From Colletotrichum lupini (Eukaryota > Ascomycota > Sordariomycetes > Glomerellales > Glomerellaceae): a stretch of 64,000 nt of DNA. The stretch is from positions 7,812,001-7,876,000 of the forward strand of contig NC_064676.1 in NCBI RefSeq assembly GCF_023278565.1, written 5' to 3'. The position numbers and the translations under genes were made by a program. The notes under the pieces were generated by a model, which was given only the letters and a program-made list of their open reading frames with translations, was not told the DNA's origin and ran no database searches. Below, one piece after another: positions 12,901 to 23,800 of the stretch; the stretch's first letter is position 1, and the number at the start of each line of letters is the position of its first letter.

Positions 12901-15900
12901 ATTAGAGCTATTAATACTAGCCGTAGAGTCGTTTAAGAAGCTATTAGTAGTATTTATTAACGTGCTAATACTACGATATTTTAACCCTACCCTACCCACA
13001 CGGTTATAAATAGACGCTTCGGCTCGAGCTATCGGCTTAGTAATTACGTAATTATTTAAGGGTAATTAGTACTTAATTACTTATAAGTTAAGGAAATTAA
13101 TAGATACGGAGAGCCGCTATGGTATAAGAGACGCGGAGCTACTAGCTATTATAAACGTACTAAGGAACTAGCGATACTACCTCGCTTATAGCCGAGATTA
13201 GGTCGTAGTATTTATAGATTATTTTAACTTATAGTTCTTAAATATAAAAAAGAGACTAAACGGGAGATAGCTACGCTAGCTAGACGAACTCGTAGCGTTT
13301 AATATCGAGATTAGGTTTAAACTAGGTATAAAGAACTTAGCGGATAGACTATTACGAAGACCTAACTACGACGAAAGTAGTAACGATAACGGAGTAGAGG
13401 AGCTATTATTAAAGATAAGGGAAGACCTCTATAACGCTAGAAATATATAGAAGCCCCTTAGAGTTGTAATAATAAGGTATATGAGGACGAGCTACGGGAG
13501 CGGCTCTTAAGTAAAAAGGATAGTAAGTGTTTTAGAAGCGGAACTAGTAGTAGTATAGAGAAGTAAGCGAAGGAGGTTAGGAGCTCTAGCTCGAGGGAAT
13601 TTTAAAGAGCACTTCGAGAAGCGTAACGGGGCTACGAGCCTAGGGTATTAGAGTTATAGCGTAGTACTTAGAGAGCTACTTAAGCTTACCGCTAGAACTA
13701 TAAATTATAAGCTACTCGTTTTATAAGACTTTAACGTAATAAGAGTACCTAAAATAGTATTTAGCAAAGAGGGGTTACTAATAATAGGTTAACTACGGGC
13801 TGCTTAATAAGAGGACGTTTTTATAAGGGATAGGTAGTAGACTAAGAAGAACCGACGGCCTTGCTTAGCTAGGAAGAAGTAATAATAGAGCTAGGTATAT
13901 AACTCTAAAGGGCTACTATATTACGGCGGCCGCGCTTACGTACTGCTATATAAGGGGCTAAAGAAAGAGGTTATTGAAGTATATTATAATATACTTATGG
14001 CGGGATATTATAATATAAAGCGGACGATAGCGTTATTAAAACGCTATTATTACTAAGATAGAGTAAGTAGGGATATAAAAAGTTATATTAATACTTATAT
14101 AGTATACTAATAGACGAAGCCTCGTTATTATAAACCGTATAGCTTACTACGCCCCCTACTTACCCCGGTTAGGCTATAATAGGAGATATTATTAAACTTT
14201 ATTACGGGCTTACTTATATCGACTACGCTAATTAGGAGGCGCCTCTACGACGTAGTACTCGTCGTAATAAACCGATTTACGAAGTATAGTATTTATATTA
14301 CTACGAGGACGACCCTTATAACCTAGGGATTCGCAAACCTCCTATTTATAAAGATCTTTACTAAGTTTAAAATACCTAAAGGGATCGTCTTTAATAAGGG
14401 GTCGTTATTTATAAATAAGTTTTAGACTTATCTCTATTACTTTTTAATAATAAAGAAGCGTCTTAGTACCGCGTTCTACCTATAAACGGACGGTTAAATA
14501 GAACGGTAGAACTAATACTTAAAATAGTACCTTCGCTACTTTTATACCTAGGACTAATCGGATTAGGCATAGCGTTTTTACCTAGCTAAGTTTATATATA
14601 ATAACGCCTAGTACTTAGTAATCCGTAAAGCGCTTATTAAGGCCCTATTCGGGTTCTTACTTACGTACCCTATATCGATCTTAACGGGGACTCGAGACGG
14701 TATATAGAATATCTTAGCCGAGGAGCGTGCGGCCCGACTACGAGCTAACTAAGAAGCTCTACGACCCCTTATATAAAAAGCACGCGAGACGTATAAATAA
14801 TAAGCTAATAAAGCTAAGATAAATATGTTATATAAAGTGGGCGACTAGGTACTACTATTAAGAAAGAATATTAAGAAGTAGCGTCTTAGCTAGAAGTTAG
14901 TTAATAAGTATCTAGGCCTATTCGAAGTTAAATTAATAATTAGAACGGCGGGGGTTACTTACTAACTAAACGTACTAACGTAGTATAGAATATATAATAT
15001 GTTCTATATATCCTTACTCGAGCTATATTAATACCGCGAGGAAGCCCCTTAAAAGCCCTTACTTATCGGGGATATAAACGGGGAGCTACTTTACGAAATA
15101 AAAGATATTATATAATATAGAGGGCTAAAAAAGAGGCGATAATACCTAATCTAATAAAAGGGATATAGTAGTAACGAAGATACGTAGGAGCTAGCTAGGT
15201 ATATCGAAGACGTAGCGTTAATTAGTATATATAAAGAACGAGTTTTAATTAGGTAGCGCGCCCTAGCTCCTAAGGAGCCTAATAACGTAGCGAACTAGCT
15301 ATTAATAATAAAAAAAGGGGGTTATATAGTTATAACTAAGTAGTACAAACGCGCTAATTACTAACTATTTTCCTAATCCTTATGACGTATAAAAGGACCG
15401 CTCTTATTTATAAAGGGACCGCCCTTATGCGCAGAAGGGCCGCCCTAGCTATTATCTTAGGGGTCGTTATAAAAAAAATAATCTCCTTATTATTAATAAA
15501 TTTATAAATAATTAGCTACGAATATAGAGCGTAAGTGGGGCGATTATATACTAGTTAGAATATTATTAGAGCGGCGCACTTTATTATAAATAGTATAAAA
15601 TAGCGTAATTATAGCGTCGTTGCGGGATAAAAACGTAGCGCAAAAGGAGCTTATAACTACTTTATCGTTATTATTATTAATAATAGGGGTCGAGCGGGCC
15701 TCCTTACTAGCGCGCTTAAGTACCCTCTACGTATTACTAGTAGCGATTTAGTAAGTTTACTAGAGCTATAAAGTAATATTAACGACCTAAGTAATAGTAA
15801 TAATAAAGCGATAATAGAGCGATAAACCTCTAAATTATAAACGTTATTATTAAAAGCGAGTATAGTATTCTAAAGGGTTCGTATTATAAATTCCGCGGAC

Positions 15901-16866
15901 TTAGGGACCTAAGACGCTATTAATATAATACTTAAGAAAAGCGACGGAGTAGTAATAGCGCTAAGCGCTTATTATATTTTTATAAAAATAGTTCTGCGCG
16001 GTATATTTAATATAACGCACGCTAGATCTTAAAGAAGTGTTAGATAAAGGAGCGAACTAGGGGCTATAAATTACCGACCTAGCTAATTATAATACTCGGC
16101 TTTTAAATTGAGCGCTTTATATATAATATAAGCGGGGTAGGGGAGCGGGCGCACCTAGCCGACCCCGATCTTCTTAGTATTTACCTTCTTCTTCTTCTTA
16201 ATAAGAGTCTATAACGGTTAGTATAAGTAGTGTATAAATAGTGATATACGTACGAGGTTAAAGTAAGTAAAGGGGATATCGGGCTTTTTAAGTAGACCGC
16301 TACCGTAGCTATTACTAAGCGCACCCGTAGTACTAACGACCGTTTTATTACTAATAATAGCGACGCTATAATTAGGGGCTATAGTTATACTAAAACGAGT
16401 TAGTAATAACTATAGAATAACTCTAAAAAAGACTTACTTAGGCGCGGGGAGTATATAAAAATAGGGATCTAAGAGATATTCGTTAGCCGTAATATCTACG
16501 TAACGAGGGAGTAGCGCAGACGCTAATAAAAATAAAAGACTATATATAAAAAGGATAACTATAGATAAAAAAAGAGAAAGGAATTCGGAATTATAATAGT
16601 TTAGAAAGGGGTTAATATTAGCGAATAAAAATAGGGCGACGACTGTCTAAGTACTAGCGGTCGTAAGGACGGCTTATAAGTAGGAGCGGCCTAGGTATAG
16701 AATTATAGGGCTATTATTTAAAATAAGGGGTCTATACTCGGGCTAACGGGCGCCGCTTATACCCGCCCTCGTACTATATATCTAAGGACCTCCTAAGTAA
16801 GGGATTAACGTAGCGTATATAAACTATAAGCGGGCTTTAGGACGAAGCCTAGGGGAGGGAGTACCT

Positions 16867-17076
16867 TATTAAGCCTTGCTAATTAGGCCTCGTTAATTAA
16901 AGAATAGCTTAGGGGGGTATAAAGAGGGGGACTAAGTAATAAAGGAGTAGCTTAGGCATATATAGAGCGCTAGTAGTATACCTCGAGGGAAGGGTAGATT
17001 TTAGTAATTCTTCTTTTAGACCCTAATAGTAGTTGGCCTCTGTGAGCTTCTTCCCTATGTCGCATACCTATTGATA
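16867..17076 (+). repeat. 3' LTR of gypsy copy 1
   Basis: 210 bp; the inner end is heavily mutated (TATTAAGCC for TGTCAGGCC) while the outer end (CTCTGTGAGC ... CTATTGATA) is much less changed than in the 5' LTR. Confidence 0.93.
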
Positions 17077-17514
17077 TTTATAATGATGGGACCTAACTGC
17101 CTAGGTAGCTATGGGTCCTTAGTAGAGTCTCTAAACTAAACAGGAGACTACTTTGTGAAGTGGGTGAAGAAAATAGCTACAGAGGACATTAAATACGTTG
17201 AGCCTAAGCAAGAGGTTGTTAATGCGTTTATTAAGTATAGCGACTAAGTATACAAGACACTTATATAGAGCGGCGGCTATAAGAGTTAGTATAAGAGGAA
17301 CCGTGTTAATAGTAGGGTTATAGCTCTGTTTAGTGGTAGTGCTCACCTTTTTAACCGGATGCTTAGTAACATCCGCGGTAAAGATTTTAATATTTGCTAT
17401 CGTATATTAAATCCTTTTAGGTTCATGGGCAACGGGTTTACGGAATGGGAAATGGATTTAAAGAGCGACTTGTCTTGGTATGTAGAGAAAGCCGAAGTTT
17501 TGGGTAAGGTTTGA
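17077..17514 (+). pseudogene. BVMO1, 3' part, downstream of the retrotransposon
   Basis: Continuation of the BVMO1 frame: with the element and one copy of TTTAT removed, NYF joins IMMGPNC in the same frame. The segment reads MMGPNCLGSYGSLVESLN, GDYFVKWVKKIATEDIKYVEP, GSAHLFNRMLSNIRG and NPFRFMGNGFTEWEMD to a stop at 17512-17514, typical of the C-terminal region of fungal BVMOs that end in an LGNG-like segment. It has four internal stops: SLN*TGDYF, LI*SGG and KS*YK are at probable Trp codons and YSD*VYK at a probable Gln. So here G-to-A changes dominate on the coding strand, in contrast to the purely C-to-T pattern of the 5' part. Confidence 0.88.
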
Positions 17515-17695
17515 GTCTATGCTCCGAGCCGAGGTCGAATCATTAGATTAGTACTAGTATTTCTAGTAACAGAGTGTTTAATTGTTCAGTCCGATGCGCT
17601 GGCAGTATTGATTCATTTCCATTGTCAGACTACTAGTACCTTAGCTTACTCCAGTCACTATGTGCAAAGCCTGTATCGACCCGCCTTCGTGGCTT

Positions 17696-19925
17696 TCATC
17701 CAGGGACCATAAAGTCCAGACGGTAATCTACAAAAGGTTCGAACAAATCCTCAAACTGATTAACGAGTTTCTCATGGAATAGCGCATTATCCGGAGACGG
17801 GAAACCCCTTGTTGCTGTGCCATGGGCCCGACCAGTCAACAGACTGTCAGCGATTCCTCCAGTATGTTGTGTAGCGAATGGGAACAGGGCAGTCCAGTCA
17901 AAGTCATCGAAACCTCCTCTGTCCAATGGGACTGCCTCGACATTTGGTGGATCGGAAATGACAACGCCAGTTTCACCATGGATGGGCTCAATATTCTCTG
18001 CCCCCGGCCTTGTAACTCGTATCGCACCTGAGTTGGTACCCCTCAGACGTGAGAAGCCCTGCCTGATGACGTTCGCGGAACCCCACATGATCTGAAGCTG
18101 GTCTGCTGCCCTCACGAGGATGTCAAGACAGTCATTGGCATCTTTCGCTAAGTGCGGGATTTGACAGGCCTGAAGTAGTGGTATGAATGCCGTTCCAGTG
18201 TACCAGCAGGTGATTGCCATCAAAAAGCGAGTGTTGCCTCGAGATAAGATATCGCGCAATATTCTGGCAATGCAGGATGCTGCTAATATGGCCGGAGGAA
18301 GTGCTTCTGGCAGAGTGTTGGCTGAGCGTTTGAGATGAAGGACAATGATGGTGGTGAGATATGGAAGATGTAACTGATGCACGTCTTTGTCAAAGTTCTG
18401 AGTGCGAGCTGAGCCGATGGGAAGTTGCAGGTGAGGAGGAAGAGAGTTGACCCAGTCCACCAACTCCTGTCTGTGGTGGTCTGGTGATATTTCTGCCGTA
18501 GGCAGCGTCGAACGTGAGAGTGTTTTTGCAATCCTCCCGATGATGACACAAAGGCGAACCCAGTATATAAATATCTCTCCTTTCCTCTGAGATCTGAGAT
18601 CGCTTGGAAAGTCGGATAGGGTGGGTTCTTGTATATTGCAGTCATCGAGATCGATGATGGCTGGCTTACTCTGACACAACGCAGTCAAACGTTCCCGAGC
18701 CTAGCATATCTCTTAGCAAGAAGCTTGACGGGGGAGACGGTTGTTTCCAAGCCACTTACAAATGCCGTCCACCAGATTCTCCTTCGTAATCCTAGGTTCA
18801 AGTTGCCCGAAACGATTTGACTCGCTGTTGGCTCACGGTGTAGATTCATTTGCTGCGCATGACGAATGAGGACGGACGTCCACCACCATGATGAATGCCG
18901 ATGAACTGTGCTTGGGGGCCGTGGAGCCCACCAGTAGAATAGAGAAACGGCCATGAGTGTAGTCAAACCATCTGCCTCCTCATCTTCGTAGAATATTGTG
19001 CGTGCCTTCTTGTAATACTCGGCCGGTCCTTCATACGGCACCAGTGGTGGCTGCACGTTGCTTGCGGCAGTTGCTAACGCATTTGCAAGGAGAGGAGATC
19101 GCGCAATATCGCTGGCAAGGGTGTCTGCATCCAGAACTGGACACCAGGCATAACAGTATTCGAAATATGTCTCGGCGAAGCTTTCCTGGAGATCCTGCTC
19201 ATGTGGATTTGAGAGACTGTACTTGTGGTCTAGGCACGCCTTCAATGCCTGTTTCTCAGCGTCAGACTGATTCTCAGGTGCATAGACCTGTAAGAATCCA
19301 GTGTCTATATCCCCAGTGTGGCTCTCAGCAACACCTTCGGTGCGTGCATCACTGCTCTGTGACCTCTGTGATGGTGATGGTGCGAGGTGGTTTTCTTGAG
19401 ATCGGACAGCCGGAGCAGCTGAATGCGGGGATGAGGCATGTCTATGCTGCTCTGATATTGAGTGGCGAGAGCGGGAAGGCGGAGGCGGCGGAACAAAATC
19501 ATTGAAGCCGGTGGATAGAACATGAATGGCATCGGCAACCGCGTCTGTTTGTGATACGATTCCTTCATCACCAGAAGCCGATGTCGCTGGTGGTGTTGGG
19601 ACACGACTTGAATGGCCTGGCCGTACAAGACGTCGCCGTTTTGTACGCTTCGAAGGGCGAAGATGGCATTCCTTCTCCCAGACGTCACAATTCGTACAGC
19701 TCTCGTAGCCTTCAGAGGTTCTGGCCTGAGTATGGTCAGAGCAATTCGAAAATATTGCGCGTCTCTCAGACAAACCTGAAGGTCGCACTTGACCTTTTTG
19801 CCGTGGCAAACCACACAGACGAGCTCAGCTCGCCGGCGCTTGGGCTGCGACGCATCGAAAGGGAGCCATTCACTGATAGTCTCCGGCATGGCAACTCGTG
19901 GGATTTGGACAGATCGTTCGGGCAA
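17696..19925 (-). CDS. Zn2Cys6 transcription factor with fungal-specific TF domain
   Basis: Probable pathway regulator of the surrounding cluster. Three exons (19925-19776, 19725-18760, 18700-17696; introns 50 and 59 nt) encode 706 residues. The binuclear zinc cluster is split by intron 1: CVVCHGKKVKC before it and CTNCDVWEKEC after it, giving CX2CX6CX12CX2CX6C, followed by a basic stretch KRTKRRR. Then comes a Ser/Pro-rich low-complexity linker and the middle-homology domain (SFAETYFEYCYAWCPVLD, LRRRIWWTAF joined across intron 2 to ARERLTALCQSKPAII). An in-frame alternative start is the Met at 19889. No damage is visible despite retroelements on both sides. Role in the cluster is inferred from position only. 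Confidence 0.9.
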
Positions 19926-20611
19926 GGTTGCTGATGAAAGACAAAGTCTAATCCTGACACTCCCTTGAACGGATTTGAGATGAGGTTACAGTGAGATGAG
20001 GGAAGTCTGCATCTGAGCCTGGGCCCAGAACCCGAGAGGGCGGAGAGGGAGCCCTGGAGCTTGGGCCGGCTGCGGAGAAATGCGGGGAACGGGGTAGTCA
20101 CTAGGTGCCCAGGCTCCAGCACCCTGTCACGCTTGTGTGCTATTAATCAGTGAAGGATCTTGGATTGTTGGGGGGGATGTTAGACAAGGGAGGGGAGGGG
20201 GGTTAGGAAGGAGGGACACTTGGGGGACCCCAGGCTAATATTTTAGGGGATTTACTAGGTCGCTGAGGCTTCGAACCATTGGGTAGATGGAGCCTGAGAG
20301 CAAAATGTGATTCGTACGTGGCTTTCCATATTGAGGATGGCGTTCCCACGTCGTGGGGTTCAGTTGGGTGGTTGGTGGCTGTGGTTCCAGCAGAGATACT
20401 CGCACAGAACCACTGATTCCTAGCCTCTCACTTAAATTGCCACGTGAGTCGTACGAACCGGACACTTCGGAACTAGACTTTGACTTGAAGCGTGGCTCCT
20501 TTTTAAGTACCGTTGATGCTCAACTCTTCTCCAATGCTGAAATTGAACGCAAGTACCTTAGGCTATACGAGAGTCACGAGTGTCTCATTGTTCATGACTG
20601 TAGTGACTAGG
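19926..20611. promoter_or_regulatory. Upstream region of the Zn2Cys6 regulator
   Basis: 686 nt between the regulator start and the copia element. Ordinary composition with G-runs around 20167-20225. Contains the 5' target duplication CTAGG at 20607-20611. No gene seen; the short plus-strand frame 20353-20610 has no recognisable features. Confidence 0.4.
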
Positions 20612-20816
20612 TGTTGGTATCCCTATTATAGGGTAGTTGGTTCGAACCGTAGTTAACGAAGAGATCAATTGAACTATATAAATATCTGCGTAGTAAGTAT
20701 AAAAAGGAGGTTCTAACCGTAGGTTAGGCTAGCTACGATAATCGTAAATAGGGCCCCCAATTAGCCCCTGCGCAGTCGGCTATATACCGCGGTTAAATTA
20801 GACTTTTAATTTAATA
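20612..20816 (-). repeat. LTR of the copia element (3' LTR in element orientation)
   Basis: 205 bp from TGTTGGTATCC to TTAATA, where the other LTR has CCGACA. Matches 27259-27463. Confidence 0.92.
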
Positions 20817-23800
20817 CTAACTTTCTCTTTCTTTTATTAATTTAACTACTACGGTTAGAGGTATAATTCGACCTCGGGCCCGTTTACTAAGTCGTCTCCT
20901 TTTCCCCCTTTTTTTTACTCTTTTTATATAACCTATCCCTCTATTTATATAATAACTTTTTTATTACTTATAAATTACTCTAATCCCTTATTTAGTACTA
21001 CTTTTATAAAAGCGTTTACGAAGTTATTTTTATTATTAATCTAATAGATCTTAAGTATCTTACGCCTTTTATACGATTACCTAAGGGCTATAATATCGAT
21101 TATAAGCCTCTTTTCTTTCGTCGTTCTTAATTTAACGAGGTATTCGTATAGCGAATAAGAATCGGTATAAATAACCGTTAAAATAGGTAGAAGGCTAATT
21201 CGATTAGTAATCTTCCTTAGCGTTATTAAAATCGTATAAGAGAGGTTAACGCCGTTAATTATATTATAAACCTCTAATATTAATATACTTCTTATTACTT
21301 ACTTATTTTTAGTTAACGAGTAATAAATTATATTACTATATATAGTAAATTCGCTCTCGCCTATACTCTTATTAACTAGGATAATAATATACCCTAATTA
21401 CGAAGTAAGGTTATTATTATTCGTAAATAACCTATTAACGAAGACGTAAAGCTTACTAGTCGTAAGGTCGATTAGGTAGTAAACGAGACCTCGATCGAGA
21501 TTTATTTATTATTACTTAAGCCGCTTATTAAGTACCTCGACGTCCTATTTAGTTAGATTTATAATTTACGCTACCCTAGCGTAGTTAAACGTCGCCTTAA
21601 GCTAATAAATACTTATAATATATACCCCTTACGCAAGCTTAGCCTTATATTACTTTTTAACGTCGGTTACGTTCGGATTAATAAGGTTAATCTTCTCGCC
21701 CTACCCCTTTTATTAAAAAATAACGGTTTCCCCTTCGATTATAAAAATCCCGCCGTTAAATACTAAGGGGGTATTTATTATAAAGACCTCTTTTAGCTTT
21801 ATTATAAAGCCCGCTTTTTAGAGCTCCTTATCTTCCTTCTTTATAAAGTTAATATTAAATAGGCCTAATATATCGTCGGTTTATATTTTAATAATCCTAA
21901 ATTAGTCGCCTTCGTGCTCCGCGATTAGTAAGTACGGGTTATACGTAGAGGTAACTATTAATAGTTAATTAATATAAAAATCGTAATAAGTAGCTTACTA
22001 ATAAGTACCCGATTCTACGAGCCTATATAGTAGCTTAAGTACTTTAATAATCGTACCTTCTGGGTACTTACTAGCTATTTCCTTTAGTAAATAGGCTAGG
22101 ATTTTCCTTATAAGCCCTATAGCCGATTGGGTATAGGCCTAGGTAATATTACGGCTCTAAATCTCATATCCCTTCTTCCGTAGCGATGCTATTAGTACTA
22201 TTATTAATCGTTAGCTATAGCGCTATATAATAAGCGATTATATAAGTAGCGTTGCTTTTTTAACGTCGCCGTACCCCTAAATTACGTATCTAGACTTCTT
22301 ATACGGCTGGGGTGTTCTTTTCTCTTTAATCTTACGAACTATTCGTAATTTAAATATATAGAGGTTTATATATTTTTCTAAGTTATATAGGATAAATTAA
22401 TAGACCCCTTAATCGCGAAGAGTATCTACTTCGATAAGATCTAATCCCTTATATAGCTTTTTAATAATTATAATTACGCCTTTTTTATATAGTTTAACCG
22501 CTAGCTCGAAATCGGCTTTCTTTTTTACTATATAAAAAGTATTAATTACCTCGTTACTAGTAATAAATTGCTACGTTAGGGCTTACTATCGTAGTCTTTT
22601 ACGACGTCTCGCTAATAATATTAGTACCCTTTTAGTAATTTCCTCTTCCTCGTCGTTTATTAGTACTATTACGACGATTTCGTTGAGGATAATTTCTTAT
22701 ATCTCTACCGCGGGTTATATAGTTTCTCTTAGCTCTTCTTCTTTTTATAAGTTAGAAATTATCTCGTTAGGATCTATATAGTACGGTTTAACTATTATAA
22801 TTAATATTTTAAGTAGCTAGTCGCGATCTCTCGTAACTATATAAGAGCGCTCGTTAACAAAAATTAATTTATATAACCTAGCCTATTATTAAGTAATTTC
22901 GTACTATACTCGTATATCCGAATTTAGTAGCATATTTAAATTATCCCCTATATTAGGCCTATTGCGCATAGTAATTACCTCGTTAACTTACTTTTTTATA
23001 CTTACTTCGCGCAGTACCTATATTACTTTTTTAACTACTCGGGCTCGTTAACTTATGCTTAGTAACGGTAGTAAGGCTAAGGTCGTTCTTAAATATACTC
23101 TAAATACTAATAGCGTTAGTATAAGTCCGTTAGGCCCTATAGTATTATTATACTATTTAAGTACTATCTAAAGGTATTCGTCGTCGGTAGAATCCGGATT
23201 TTCCTTTTTAATAATTCTAAACGCCCTTTTTAATTACTAATATGCCCTTTTTACCTTTCTAATATTATAGTACGCTTTAACGGGTACGACTTTTAGCTAT
23301 ATACCGTAGGCCGTCGTATTATCCCTAAATTTTACTAACTTAAAGCTAGTACTAGCGTCGGTTCTAATACCGTCTAGCGGTCCTTAATATATATTAATTT
23401 AGCTTTTTCGCAAGGCTACCCATACTATTTTTACTTATAAATCCCGGAGGAATTGCCCTACTTAGAAAGATATAGCTACGTTAATTATATATAGTACTAG
23501 CCGACTATTTAAGTAGAAAATATCGACGACTATTTCCTAGTTAAAGTTAAGCTTATTACGTAATTTAAACTTAAATCTGCATAGGCTTTGCGTATTTATT
23601 TAGTATTAGTAATATACTTTCGTTAACTACTCTAGCGCCCCTATTTCGATATTATTATTACCTAATTACTTTAGGAAGTTATATAGCTTCGTAACTAACG
23701 GGTACCTAAATCTCCGGTATAGTTTTCTAAGCTCACTTTCCGTTAAGTAATTAATTAACTTCGTATTATTAGTAAGCTTTATAAACGCATGCCCCTATTA

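Larger units (their letters stand above)
9722..17076 (+). mobile_element. Ty3/gypsy chromovirus LTR retrotransposon, copy 1, RIP-degraded
   Basis: 7,355 bp element with 210-bp LTRs and 5-bp target duplication TTTAT (9717-9721 and 17077-17081). Plus orientation. Decayed gag with a zinc-knuckle remnant (YNYGKTGHLANSYP) near 11306-11357; reverse transcriptase motifs [13 protein letters not shown] and LDLKNAYYYIRI near 12240-12410 with the catalytic YLDD now YLDN near 12560; RNase H (TDASARAIG-like) near 13010; integrase near 13960-14700; and a chromodomain remnant (KKRRYLI..KGYSSNEDT) near 15086-15240. The RT-RNaseH-IN order and chromodomain place it in the chromoviruses. A purine tract (16851-16861) precedes the 3' LTR. 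CpA and TpG are nearly absent and stops are everywhere, so it is inert. About 1.6 kb between chromodomain and 3' LTR is unexplained. Confidence 0.95.

Noticed and set aside
17131..17346. Minus-strand 71-residue frame
   Set aside because: It is antisense to the recognisable C-terminal part of BVMO1.
6445..17514. Reading all the TAG/TAA codons in SDR1 and BVMO1 as recoded Gln
   Set aside because: Several stops are at Trp rather than Gln positions, both TAG and TAA are involved, neighbouring intact genes end normally, and adjacent His-to-Tyr and Gly-to-Ser changes are the same C-to-T/G-to-A type. RIP explains everything.
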